Shown piece by piece: positions 10,997 to 21,720 of a stretch of 64,000 nucleotides of DNA; within the stretch, counting starts at the first letter, position 1, and the number at the start of each line of letters is the position of its first letter. The DNA is from Papio anubis. Its lineage: Eukaryota > Chordata > Mammalia > Primates > Cercopithecidae. Where the stretch lies: positions 32,573,376-32,637,375 of the forward strand of contig NC_044976.1 in assembly GCF_008728515.1 (NCBI RefSeq), written 5' to 3'. The position numbers and the translations under genes are program-made. A model generated the notes under the pieces. It saw only the letters and a program-made list of their open reading frames with translations, made no database searches and was not told where the DNA came from.

Positions 10997-12846
10997 TTTC
11001 ACATCTGGCCCCCAAGATTTATGTCCTTCTTACATATAAAATATATTCATTCCATCCCATAGCCCCAGAAGTCTTGATTCATTCCAACATCAACTCAAAC
11101 GTCCAAAGTCAGAGTCTTATATAAATCAGATACAGGTAAGACTCAAGGCAGGATTCATCTTAAGGCAAATTTCCTTCCAACTGTGAGCTTGTGAAACCAA
11201 GAGAGTTATCTACTTCCAAAACAATGGTGAGACAAGCACAGAATAGACATTCCCATTCCAAAAAGGGGAAATAGGCAAGAAGACAACCAGTCCCAAGTAA
11301 GTCCAAAACCCAACAGGACAAATAACATTAAATCTTAAGGCTCCAGAATAATCTTCCTTGATTCCATGTTCCACCTCTGGGCACACTGAGGTGGGTTTTG
11401 GGCCCACAAGGACTCCAACAGCCCTGCCCCTATAGCTTTACCAAGATCAGCCCATATAGCCACTCTCACTGGCTAAAGTCAGGTATCTGCCACTCTCCCA
11501 GGCTGGTGTTGCATGCTGGTAGGTCTACAGTTCTGGAGTTTTGGGGGTGATCCCATCCTCATGGCTCCACTAAGCATTGCCCTCATGGGACTCCCTGCAG
11601 TGACTCCACCCCCAGAACGAGTCTCTGCCTGAGAACCCAGGCTGCCTGAGATATCCTTTGAAATCTACGTGGAAGAAGCTGTGCTTCCACAGCTTTTATA
11701 TTTGCACACCTGCAGACTTAACACCACATGGATGCTACCCAAGATTTACTGTTTGCCCCTTTTGAAACTGTGGCCCGAGCAACACCTGACCCCCCTTGAG
11801 CCACACCTGGAGTGACCTAGGAGCATTTTGCCAAAATTCTGGGAGCAGAGACTTGAGGCAGCTCTTGGCAGTGAGCCTCAAGGTCCCCAGGGTGCCTTAG
11901 GACTCTTTTTTGGCATATGGTCATGCATCACTTAATTCCGGGCTAAGTTCTGAGAAATGTGTTATTAGGCAATTTTGTCATTGTGTGAACGTCATAGAGT
12001 GTACTTGCACAGACCTAGATGGTCTAGCTACTACACACCTAGGCTATACGGTATAGCTTATTTCTCTGCTACGACCAGTAGTCATTTGACTTTGGCATTC
12101 TGGGCCTCTGGTAGGAAGAACAGCACTGGTAATCTCCAAAGTACCTTAGGTTTTGTTCTTCTATTGTCTTGAAGAATAGCCTCTGGCTTCATTTTATGCA
12201 TACTAATCTTGTTAACAGTCAGTGGCTTTGCCACAGCCTTGGTTTTCTCTCCTGAAAATGCTCTTTCATTCTCTATCACATGACCAAACTGAGCATCCTT
12301 CAAATCCCTAAGTTCTGTTTCCTTTTAATTATAAATTCTCTCTTTAAATCATCTCTCTCATTTTACTGCATGCAGTTAAAAGAAGCCATGCAGCTTCTTA
12401 AATATTTTGCTTAGAAATTTTTTCCACCAGATACTCTAGTTCATTGCTCTTAAATTCTGCCTTCCATAAAGCCCTAGGGCATAGACACAATTCAGCCAAG
12501 TTCTTTGCCGCTTCATAACAAGGATGGCCTTTACTCCAATTTCCAGTAAGATATTCCTCTTTTCTATCTGAGATCTCATCAGAATAGCCTTTGCTGTTCA
12601 TATTTCTACCAACATTCTGATCATAGCCACTTAAGGAATCTCTAAGAAGTTCCTGACTTTTCCTATAGTTCTTTTTTCTGAGTCCTTACCAGAATCACCC
12701 TCACTGCTCCATTCACTGCAATACAGGCTTTTTCTAACCTGCTCCTCCAAACTCTCCCAGTCTCTGCCCATCATCCAGCTCCAAAGCCACGTTCACATTT
12801 TCAGGTATTTATCATAGCAACACCCACTTCTCCAGTACCAATTTTT
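10997..12846 (-). mobile_element. MaLR internal region
   Basis: Opens next to the 3' LTR with ATTTATGTCCTTCTTACATA and ATCAACTCAAACGTCC, then a long stretch typical of MaLR internal sequence, ending with CACTTCTCCAGTACCAATTT before the 5' LTR. No frame is open for more than about 75 codons. A foreign insert occupies 11917-12090. Confidence 0.75.
11917..12090. mobile_element. DNA-transposon-like insert in the MaLR provirus
   Basis: A 174-bp segment with TTCTGAGAAATGTGTTATTA, GTCATAGAGTGTACTTGC, ACACACCTAGGCTATAC and related phrases of a common repeat of DNA-transposon class. It is bounded by TTTGGCAT at 11909-11916 and 12091-12098, an exact 8-bp duplication as hAT elements make. Subfamily not determined, and only a fragment of the family consensus is present. 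Confidence 0.6.
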
Positions 12847-13210
12847 TGCCTAGGTCCACTTTGTGCTGCTATAACATAATACCAGAGGCTAGGTAATTTA
12901 TAATGAATAGAAATGTATTGGCTCATGATTCTAGGGGCTGGGAAGTCCAAGATTGAGGGGCCAGCATCTGGCAAAGGACTTGCTGCTGCATCATCCGATG
13001 GCAGAAAGGCAAAGAGAGGGCAAGAGATAACAAGAGATTGAACTCTCAATCTCAAGCTCTTTTATAGTTTGTAATCAGCATTAATCCATTCATGAGAGTA
13101 GAGCCCTTATTACCTTAATACCTCCCATTAGGCCTTACCTCCCAACACTGTTGCACTGGGGAGTAAATTTCCAACACATGCTTCTGAGGGAACACATTCA
13201 AGTCATAGGA
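12847..13210 (-). mobile_element. MaLR 5' LTR
   Basis: Parallel to the LTR at 10635: TTTGTGCTGCTATAACATAA, GGTAATTTATAATGAATAG, TTGGCTCATGATTCTAG and a terminal AGTCATAGGA. GGTGC follows directly. Confidence 0.85.
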
Positions 13211-13450
13211 GGTGCCCATGGCTGAGTCAATCCCTGTGGTTAGAGGGAGAGAATATGCTGATTGGCCTACACCCATCAGGACCCACTGCTGGAGCTGGGA
13301 TGGGGCCACCTCTCTGTCAAGCCACATGGCTAAGGAGGGAGGTAGAGCAGCTTCCCAAACCTGTCCAAGTACCATTCCCATAAGGAGAGAGTGCAGCCAC
13401 TGGGCATCCAATGAGTGTCATTACAAGATGTTAAACAGGCAATTTCAACA
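13211..13450. mobile_element. Old interspersed repeat, segment 3
   Basis: GGTGCCCATGGCTGAGTCAA, ATGCTGATTGGCCTACACCC and GGACCCACTGCTGGAGCTGG continue the repeat broken at 10634, so the provirus landed inside it. Confidence 0.5.
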
Positions 13451-15039
13451 CAATTGACGCTACATACCAAAGTGAAGAGGCTGAGAACAAATTTCACAAT
13501 CCTTAGACCTCTCAGCAGGACCTCTGACCAAGATTAAAATACGTAAGAGAGAGTTAAAGAGTGACTGGAGTTGAAAAACAAAAAGCTGAGGGTGGTGGGC
13601 TCTATTACCTCTTTCACCTGCAGCTATAGAAGGGCCCTTAATGGGATCCACAGAGGCCCCATGATGTGGCCCCTGGAGTGATGGGAACACTTAAACTGAT
13701 GCCTGACCCACACACAAACTACTGTGGAATCTCCAGTGAGAGGCAGGGCCTGTCAGCCTGAGAACGCAAAAACAGAAGGAGCAGTGTAGGCAGAGATGGG
13801 AAGTCCCTACCTGAGCAGGACAGATCTGAGCCCCACTTCCTCAGCATGGAGAGTGCACTGTCCTGCATCCACCCAGATTTTCTAAGAAACAATCGAAACC
13901 TGGACAAAGGGACTCCAGTGAGTTGATTCTGCTGTGTGGCAGATAGTGCTGCAAAACTGGAGGTTAAGGGGTCTTCATGAAGCTGGAAGAAAGTGTCCAG
14001 AGAGGAAGCCTCAGCCTACAGACCCACGTCTGCTTCCTGGAGACACTCCCTCTTCCTCCCACCCCACCTTCCACCAGTCAAACCCTGAAAGGGTCAGAAA
14101 CCTCGGAAACTCCCAGGTCAGCTGGCAGAGAAGGAAAAACACTGGGCTGGGAAGCCAAAGACTCTGCCCCTTCTCCACTGTAAAGGACCCCTTCAGCTGG
14201 CATTAAAACAAGTCCAAAATTTTTATTATCTAGGAATAGACCATTTTAATTACTGAATTGAGACAGTATTTGTGGTTTAAAGTGACTAGAGATCTTTTTA
14301 TTACCTTAAAGCCATGAGAAAATTATGGGGCCTGCCTGACACAGACATTTCATCCTCAGGCAAGGGAAAAATGGTCCTCACCAAATAAATTTTAAAAGGA
14401 GAATGGGAGCAAAAATAAAACTGTTCTTTGGTCGTATCCTCAGGTTGTGCTCACTCAATGAGCAGGCTCCATGTCTTTTAATGGAGCCCACGGAAGAGAC
14501 TCCAGCAGGACTGTGTGCACAGATGACAGACTCGGGGGCAACCCAACTGCTTCCCACCCAGGGAGGCTGAGTCTGATTCACGGGCTGCAGAAATTCCTGC
14601 AGCAGCAATCAGAGCAGGACTGGGGTTCAGGGAACAACCCCCAGTGCAAGGTCAGGTAGAGCAGGGGTAGAGGCCCAGCAGGCAGCAGCAATTGCAGACA
14701 AATGTCCCCTGGCAGAGAATAGTGCCCCTGCAGAATAATTTAAAGACCACCCTGGAACATGCCTAGGGAACTCTACCATCTCCCCACAGGGCCTCATCTA
14801 GATTACCAGGTTAACACTGATTGTTTACTGTCTGCCCTGATTTTCTTGGCGTCTGTCCCAAAGCACTGCATCCCAGGAAGCAAAAGTTACAAAAGGTGCT
14901 GGTAGACTAGAGGCTGAAGGATCCTTGCTGAGGCCCTCATTTCCCCTTTCTCCAGACAAAATCACACGCAGGTACCTGATTCCTCTCTCGCCTCCATGAA
15001 GACCCTCAAGGGCCATGGCATGCTGCTCCTAAACGCTCT
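13451..15039. other. Mostly single-copy sequence, nothing recognised
   Basis: No repeat family or coding exon recognised. The frames at 13934-14206 and 13977-14183 overlap each other in different phases and have no recognisable domains. The block at 14210-14330 is AT-rich with homeodomain-like TTAATTACT. Confidence 0.5.
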
Positions 15040-15280
15040 CCACTGCCTTCCTGTTTATTGTTCTGCTTTCGCCATTAATGGGGCAAACAACAAATGAAAC
15101 TGTAAGAATCAGTACAGTCTTAATAAAACTAAGGCAATAAAGGGCTCACAGAGCCATCTCCCATTCTGACAAGTGTATGCTAATTGCATTCTGTCTCCTT
15201 GCAAATTACAGCTGTTCCTTGGGTTTTTAAAAATTTGACATTTCATTTTGATTGCAGTGGCTTCATGTTTTCTCCAGCAC
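15040..15280. promoter_or_regulatory. Candidate conserved noncoding element
   Basis: A repeat-free block with dense transcription-factor-like motifs: CCATTAATGG, the octamer-like ATGCTAATTGCAT, CAAATTACAGCTGTTCC (TAAT core next to a CAGCTG E-box) and CATTTTGATTGCAG. This is inference from composition only; conservation cannot be seen from one sequence. Confidence 0.3.
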
Positions 15281-15734
15281 TGGGAAAGGGGAGGGGGCTG
15301 GTAGGGCTGAGCACAGATTCTGACCTCATAAGGGGACTGCAGATGCTGCTATAGGCTCAAGGCCTTTGGGAAGAGTTATATTTTTGAACTTACAGCAACA
15401 AGTTTGAACCTAGATGATACATGGGGCCTTTCTGCTTCTGGCAGATTTAGACAAAGTGGATCCAAATCCTCAAATTTCATACCTCACATGGATCCAGGGC
15501 CCTTTCTGTGATTTCCCCAAATTCCTGACTGTACTTCTCTCTGGAGCCCTCTAGTTTTGTGCCTCGGGCTGAGTGAATCATTCTGACTTGTTTACACATT
15601 AACTGGTACACATAGCTCAAGAAATCCAATCGCACTTGTCATCACATGAGGTCACCGCCTTGTCTGAGGTCTTGAAGACTTACAGCAGGATTTCCGTCAG
15701 GTGTAACATTCTGCCACTTCTGTAGTTCAGAAGT
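15281..15734. other. Single-copy stretch, nothing recognised
   Basis: Balanced composition; no repeat, exon or RNA gene recognised. Confidence 0.5.
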
Positions 15735-15986
15735 TCTCACAGGGTAGGCCAGGGAGTATCCAGGTGTCTGAGAGATCTAAACTGTTTTCATAACCACACC
15801 AAATGTGGTTTGCATTTTCCACTCTCATGCTCTGTCAAGTGCACAGAGAAGTTCTCCAGCATCTACCTGATGCCTGATGATGTCACTGATGGGAGGGCCA
15901 ATGAAGTGTGTGCTTGTGCATTCTGCTTTAAATGGGGTTAAAAAATGGGTTTAAAAAAACATAAAAGTTTTTGGAGTCTTCCACAG
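15735..15986 (+). mobile_element. hAT/Charlie-like DNA transposon relic, part 1
   Basis: CTAAACTGTTTTCATAACC, TTTTCCACTCTCATGCTCTG, GTGCACAGAGAAGTTCTCCA and GATGATGTCACTGATGGGAG resemble a Charlie-type non-autonomous element. It resumes after the Alu at 16280. Confidence 0.5.
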
Positions 15987-16279
15987 TTTTTTTTTTTTTT
16001 GAGAAGGAGTCTCGCTCTATCACCAGGCTGGAGAGCAGTGGCGTGATCTTGGTTCACTGCAGCCTCCGCCTCCCAGGTTCAAGTGATTCTCCTGCCTCAT
16101 CCTACCAAGTAGCTGGGACTATGGGCGTATGCCGCCATGCCCAGCTAATTTTTGTATTTTTAATAGAGACAGGGTTTCATCATGTTGGTCAGGATGATCT
16201 CGATCTCTTGACCTCATTATCCACCCACCTTGGCCTCCCAAAGTGCTGGGATTACAGGCAAGAGCCACTGCGCCTGGCC
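15987..16279 (-). mobile_element. AluS, antisense
   Basis: Full-length, from a T14 tail to GCGCCTGGCC. Flanks show a degraded possible target duplication (GGAGTCTTCC near 15973 and GGGTCTTCC near 16281). The 109-residue frame across it is an Alu shadow. Confidence 0.92.
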
Positions 16280-16335
16280 AGGGTCTTCCGTAATTTTTAA
16301 GGGACCAAAGACTGCACATTGCTGTTCTAGTGCAC
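16280..16335 (+). mobile_element. hAT/Charlie-like relic, part 2
   Basis: AATTTTTAAGGGACCAAAGA and CATTGCTGTTCTAGTGC match the recalled 3' end of the same kind of element as part 1. Confidence 0.45.
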
Positions 16336-16819
16336 TCCCGCAAGCCCTGCTTTCATTCAAACCTATGGCTCCTGCCAAGAGATCTTGACCCAAACATGCA
16401 GCCCCACTGGTAGAGACGGTCCAGTTAGCCCTGCTCCAATTGCCTCTCGAATCAAGAGCCCTGTGAGGCTGCTCTCCCTTCCACAGTCTTCCTGGAAGTC
16501 TGGCAAATTAACTATTTCTCCATCTCAGTGTTAAGCTGTCTCAAATCTTGCAAAACAACTCACCAAGACTCGTGACATTCTTGGGAAGGAATGCACCACA
16601 TTCTTGAGATCATGCCTAAATCCTTCTTCATGGCAGAGTTTAGCGTGAAGGGCAAGTTTGTTACTGCCCATTTTACAGAGGCAAAATTGAGACTCTGAAG
16701 ACAGATGGTAGAGATTCTTTTAGAACCCTCTAATTTGTGATTGCTGAACATCCATGCCACAGAGCCTCTTGAAGTCAGCTTTGAAACATTCTCTCTTCCT
16801 TCCCCCATGCTTTTGCTTT
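16336..16819. other. Single-copy stretch, nothing recognised
   Basis: No repeat family recognised. The minus-strand 82-residue frame at 16560-16808 has no recognisable content. Confidence 0.45.
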
Positions 16820-16913
16820 TTTCCTGATCTCCTCTTCTCTCTTCTCCTTCCTTTCTTCTTGCCCCCTCTCCTTCTTCCCTTTTGTTCTCTTTCCCTCATT
16901 ACCTTCCTCTAAA
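16820..16913. repeat. Polypyrimidine tract
   Basis: About 90 bases made almost only of C and T with few interruptions; a possible triplex-forming tract. Confidence 0.85.
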
Positions 16914-17460
16914 CTGGTTAAGGTGCTACCATTTGTATCTTTGTCATGCTTTCCCTGGAAATAAGAGTTAATTTCAATAAATGCAAATGGCAGAGAAATC
17001 TGGACAATGGCGCTTGGACAGAATCAGGGGGCCAACCCTGTCAACATCGTTGCATAGCTGACTCTGGGAAGAACCATAGCCCTGATATGAATTCCTCAGC
17101 TCCATAAGTCCCCAGCTGTCAGTGGAAATGTAAACTGCCACTCTCCAATCTCCACTCAGCCAGCAGCCATGAGGCTTATCTGCCCTCCACTAATCCCCTT
17201 AACTTTTCCCACTGGCCCTATTTCCACCTCGTGCCTGAGCAGAGGTTTCCCACTAATGTTGCAGGTCACTCACCCTTTCATTGATTCCTCTGAGTTGGGA
17301 TCTGAGGAAAGAAAGGTAAGTAAGATCCAATCTCTGCCTGAAAGGAATGCACAGGCCAGTGAAGAGCCAGAGACACCATCAGATACAGATGGTGCGGCAG
17401 GATCCATGAGGGAATAGAAGCCTGGATCGATGGTCACAAGACAGTGGACTCGGCACTTCA
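16914..17460. other. Single-copy stretch, nothing recognised
   Basis: No repeat or exon recognised. The frame at 17169-17417 (82 residues) is unsupported. Confidence 0.45.
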
Positions 17461-17466
17461 GTTTTT

Positions 17467-17494
17467 TGTTGCTGTTGTTGTTGTTGTTGTTGTT
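17467..17494. repeat. (GTT)n microsatellite
   Basis: About nine GTT units with one interruption. Confidence 0.9.
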
Positions 17495-17673
17495 TTGATT
17501 CTGTGTCTGCTGGAGGATTGATGGAAGGGATGAGAGAGTAAGACAGGTGAACAGAAGATTAGGAATTAACTGAGGAATTAACTAGGTTGCTTGAGGGAAC
17601 TCAGGGGCCCAAATTGCAAAGTTAAGGTTACCACAAACTCCAAACTACAGTAATATCGCAGGTGCCTGAAAGT

Positions 17674-17674
<1 letters not shown>

Positions 17675-17707
<33 letters not shown>
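17675..17707. repeat. (GT)n microsatellite
   Basis: About 16 uninterrupted GT units. Confidence 0.95.
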
Positions 17708-17708
<1 letters not shown>

Positions 17709-17784
17709 GAGGGGCAGGTGGCAGAGTGAAATAGAGACAGGAATATCTAGGTTGTTTTGTGGATGCAATATGGGGTCATGGCTA

Positions 17785-18045
17785 AGGACACTGGCCGTGG
17801 AGTTAGATGAACCTGGATTTATAAACATAGTTCTGTCACTTACCAATCTGTATGACTTTGGACAAGTCCTTTAAGCTCAGTTGTACAATGGGAACAAGGA
17901 TAGTACCTACTCATAGAGTTTTGATGGTTACATAAATTAATATATACCACGTTCTTAGGAAAGTGGCTAAAATGTAAGAGGCAGTAAATATATAAATGTT
18001 AGCTGAAATGATTCATGTACAGCACTTAGCATAGTGCCTAAAGCA
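17785..18045 (+). mobile_element. MIR
   Basis: TCTGTCACTTACCAATCTGT, GACTTTGGACAAGTCC, AATGGGAACAAGGATAGTAC and the 3' part CAGCACTTAGCATAGTGCC give the MIR order. The segment at 17804-17913 has a close inverted copy at 19535-19643. Confidence 0.8.
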
Positions 18046-18689
18046 TGGTGGCTCACCCATTGGAGGAAAGGAGAGTCAGCTCAGTCCAAGGGCTCAGGTC
18101 CTCAGGGACAACAGACACCAGATGTGATGGGTGGGACCAGGTTTCCAGACCCCGTTCATCCCACTCACCAAACAGAAGGGGGCTGTAAATACACTAACAG
18201 GCGGGACTGTAGGATTTGGAGATGGCGGTTGGAGGTGCATGCTAGGTGGTGACAGCTGAGGTAGGCTGCGTGTGGCTAGGTCTGTCTCTGGACATCCATC
18301 ATCAGTGGTCACCCTGTGATGAGGCCCATAACCAGGCCTGGGCACATTAGGGCAGCCTTCACCAAGGACGCAACATTTCGGTTACACATGAGAAGATAAG
18401 TAGGCGTTCTCCAAGATTATGTATGAAACAAGTCACATAAATGTCATTCCTACCACACTTCTTTAAATAGCTTCACATAACTTTCTAAAATACTGATTCA
18501 TGCTTTTTAAAGTTGAGCTTTGTTATTACGTTGTTGGAAGCTAGTTTATTAACACTGCTATAGCTGATTGGTAATTAGTGAGGAACGCTAGTCTTACCAG
18601 TGCAGACATTTAGACTTAGAGGCTGATACATATAAATTATTTCATAGTCTCTATCAGAAACTCAGATACATATGTATAGCTACAGTTTA
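18046..18689. other. Single-copy stretch, nothing recognised
   Basis: No repeat family recognised. 18390-18600 is AT-rich and repeat-free. Confidence 0.45.
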
Positions 18690-18760
18690 CAAGTCATTTC
18701 TGGCTCATTTAATCCTCACAAACACCCTCTGAAGTGGGTATCAGTATCCTCGTGTTACAC
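18690..18760 (-). mobile_element. MIR fragment, antisense
   Basis: CTGGCTCATTTAATCCTCAC, AAACACCCTCTGAAGTGGG and a decayed ATCAGTATCC core are the reverse MIR order. Confidence 0.55.
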
Positions 18761-19032
18761 CTGTGGCAACAGGGAGCCCAGTTCTTTGTCGCTTCTGCCT
18801 TTGGCCATGAAATCCTTCTATGGACTTTTGGGCAAATGGATAACAAGCCACCCATGCTGCCTCAGTTGGCTCCTTGCTACTTTAGGTAGTGACTGACGAC
18901 CAGCCAGCTGGAGCTTTTTATGCTATTGTGGCCCACATCAAGGCACAGCCAAAGAGCCTCTCTATAAGTCTTATTCTAAATTGTCGTGGTCTCTGCCATA
19001 CAGCGAATGAACAAAGCCCTTTGGAGTGGTCA

Positions 19033-19428
19033 TTTTTTGCATCAACTTGGCTAGGCTGCCATCCCCAGTTACTCCATCAAGCACAAATCTAGGTGGATAT
19101 TTTGTAGATGTGTAGTCCATAATCAGTGGCCTCAGAGTAAGGTAAATCACCCTAGATATTGGTGTAGGCCTGATTTGATCAGTTGAAAGGCCTTGAGAGC
19201 AGAGTTGAGGCTTCCCTGAGGAAGACAAATGTCCACCTGTGGGCAGCAGCTCCACCCCACACCTAGGAGTTCCAGCCTGTCCTTTCCAATGGTCTGCCCT
19301 GCAGGTTTTGAGCTTCCCTAGCCAGCCCCCCACAGTCATGTCTGTCAATTCTTTGCAATAAATCTCTTACATACATCTTCTACCTGTTCTGTTTTTCTCT
19401 TCGAGCCCTGACTGATGCACACCTTTTC
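19033..19428 (+). mobile_element. Old LTR-like interspersed repeat
   Basis: GCATCAACTTGGCTAGGCTG, TATTTTGTAGATGTG, GATCAGTTGAAAGGCC and a terminal GAGCCCTGACTGATGCA parallel the element at 4469-4893, with AATAAATCTCTTACAT near the 3' end. It is probably a related but more diverged family. Confidence 0.55.
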
Positions 19429-19534
19429 CCAGGCATCATCTCTGACTTGGATTTTACATAGTCTTCTAACTGGGCCCCTTGCTTTCAACCCTGCTCCTCA
19501 AACCATCCTTCAACCCTGCTCCTCCAAACCATCC
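19429..19534 (+). mobile_element. L2-like fragment with a tandem duplication
   Basis: TAGTCTTCTAACTGGGCCCC followed by a duplicated block of about 25 bp (19485-19509 and 19510-19535, each TCAACCCTGCTCCTC, then AAACCATCCT). The L2 assignment is tentative. The duplication ends exactly where the inverted MIR copy starts. Confidence 0.5.
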
Positions 19535-19643
19535 TGAGTAGGTACTATCCTTGTTCCCATTGTAAAACTGAGCTTAAAGGACTTGTCCAAAGTCATACAG
19601 ATTGATAAGTGACAAAGCTGGTTTATAAATCCAGGTTCATCTA
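19535..19643 (-). repeat. Inverted copy of the MIR segment at 17804-17913
   Basis: By eye, the reverse complement matches 17804-17913 at about 104 of 110 positions (five substitutions, one indel). Shared changes absent from the MIR consensus, such as GGATTTATAAAC and CAATCTGTATGACTTTGG, mean it is a copy of that locus and not an independent MIR. Confidence 0.8.
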
Positions 19644-19663
19644 TTTGGTTCATTCTATTCAAG

Positions 19664-19994
19664 TTTTTTGTTTGCTTGTTGTTTATTTGTTTTGTTTTAA
19701 TGTTTTTGCTTTTTTGAGGGGGACAGGGTCTCATTCTATTGCCCAGGATGGAGTGCAGTGGTATGATCTCAGCTTGTTGTAGCTTTGATCTCCTGGGCTC
19801 AAGGGATCCTCCCACCTCAGCCTCCCAAATGGGTGGGACCACAGGCATACATCATTACACCCAGCTAATTTTTGCAGTTTTTGTCGAGATGAGGTCTTGC
19901 CATGTTGTCCAGGCTGGTCTCAAACTCTTGGGCTCCAGCGATCTGCCCACTTTGGCCTCATAAAGTGCTGAATTACAGGCTACCATATCCAGCC
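19664..19994 (-). mobile_element. AluJ-type, antisense
   Basis: A T-rich degenerate tail (19664-19712) followed by GGGTCTCATTCTATTGCCC, then CAGCTAATTTTTGCAG and a terminal CATATCCAGCC. The flanking GGTTCATTC at 19647-19655 and 20000-20008 is a likely short target duplication. Confidence 0.9.
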
Positions 19995-20008
19995 AAGAGG
20001 GTTCATTC

Positions 20009-21389
20009 CAAAACACAAATCTGATGTCTGTTTCCTGTCCTGGGACTCTCTTGACTCTTAACCTAATCATGGTCGGGGTTACAAGGCCAATATAGGGAAG
20101 ACAGAAACCCTACGGCTTGCTGGCCTTGAGAACTTGTTAATGCTGCATGCTGGTAGTTAAAAGTGCTGATTACTAACCCTTCCTCCCTCTGAAAAGGGAC
20201 ACAAATTGCCAAATGGGGAGCCAATTATTAGCTTCCTTGTGGGCTCTCTAGTAGTAGCTACATTGAAGAAGGTGGCTTGGACCTGAGGCCAAAATGATAT
20301 GTCTTAGTCCCTATCCTGTGAATTGAAGATAGCCAGGTTCACATCACAGGACTGGCTCCAGAAAGGAAGATGGCATTCTTTGAGGTCAAGATCTGCCCTG
20401 GTGAGCTAACAGCATGGAGGAAGAAGAGAGGGGGCCTGGCTCTTCTCATCTCTCTTTGAGGTAGGCTGTGTCTGTGTGAGAGATCATGGCATGAAAGAGA
20501 GACCAGCACTGCTGTGTGATCCTGCTCCCTAGAACCCTGGCCAACAGTGTCAAACTCACCAACGGAAAGGATATAGATCCCAGAGTAAGTGAGCACAGTG
20601 ATGGAGGCAAGAGGGAGGTCAACAGTGTTTTCTCCAACATGTATCCCTCTCGGGAATCAGAACTGAAGTCTTCTTTCATCTGTTCAAGCAGGAGAGAGAG
20701 TGCTAAGGGTTCTCCCCAATGGAGGCACCATCTGTGAAAACTCCTCTGTAGCAGTGCAATGTTTCAAACATGGTTCCAAGGACTCAACTTTGACAAAGGA
20801 ATTTTAGGCTAAGCCCTTCCCACATTGCAACTCCTTCCACAGCTCCCTCCCTGCCCAGCCTCCTCTCTTTATGTTGACGAGGGAATTATCTAGAGAGATG
20901 GGAGATGGGAACTTGAAAACGCAGCTGTACACCCTCTTCAGAGACATTTGTCCTCAGAAGTCTCATCACAAAATCATATTGCCCTCCTTCGGTCTTGTGG
21001 CGACTTGTGATGTACAGCCCTAATGAGGGCTCTAACAACGACCTCTGATACATCCGGGAGCTGCCAAGCTCTCAGCGCCAATGATATCATTTATATATGT
21101 TGTCTCCACAGTCCAACAAAAAACATGATTTCATTCACCCAAACTGCCCCAGTCACAACAGCAGGTTTTTAAAATCTTTAAAATAAGAGCAAGTGCTGGA
21201 TATTGCAGAGTTATAAAAAGCATTATCCAGGGAAACAAAGACAATGAAGGCTGAGGCCAGCTGACTGCAGCCCTCTGCTTGGGAAGCTGAGTGCCCGATA
21301 TAGCTCTCCCCAAATCCTCCCGGGCATTTCCCTTTTAAGCATCCTCGGCACTGTGCTGCTCAGAGATGCCTGCTGCCTGCACATTGCTG
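20009..21389. other. Single-copy stretch, nothing recognised
   Basis: No repeat, exon or RNA gene recognised. The several overlapping frames of 70-85 residues at 20339-20737 lie in different phases on both strands and have no recognisable domains. Confidence 0.5.
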
Positions 21390-21720
21390 AGGATAAACTC
21401 CAAATCACCAAGCAAGGCTTACAAGAAGCTTTACACTGAGGCCACTCCTTGCCTCTCTCCCTCCACCACCCACCGCCCTTAGGCTCCTGGAACTCACCTT
21501 ACATTTTTATGTCTCCATAGAGCCTTTGAGCCTGGAAGGTCCTTCCCTTCTCTGCCTCATTGCCTACTTCTTCATTAAACCGCATCCCAAAATTCTTCTC
21601 CTCTCGGAAGCATCTCCAACATTCTGTGGCATCCCTGAGTGCTACTCACCAGATTTTTCATTTTCCACACATACGGGGCACACTATAGGATTGCATGTCC
21701 AAGCCCTGATGTAAGTCATG
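21390..21720 (+). mobile_element. L2 fragment
   Basis: AGGATAAACTCCAAATCACC, GAGCCTGGAAGGTCCTTCCC and the TCATTGCCTACTTCTTCATT block follow the L2 3' region order. Confidence 0.6.

Larger units (their letters stand above)
10635..13210 (-). mobile_element. MaLR provirus with both LTRs (MST/THE1-like)
   Basis: A complete minus-strand element: one LTR at 12847-13210 (5' in element sense), an internal region at 10997-12846, and the other LTR at 10635-10996. The LTR ends are TG...CA type and the 5-bp target duplication GGTGC matches on both sides. The internal region has no long open frame, as usual for non-autonomous MaLR copies. The two LTRs differ by roughly 15-20 percent by eye, which indicates an old insertion. 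Subfamily not determined. Confidence 0.85.

Noticed and set aside
15971..16300. 109-residue frame
   Set aside because: Antisense Alu translation.
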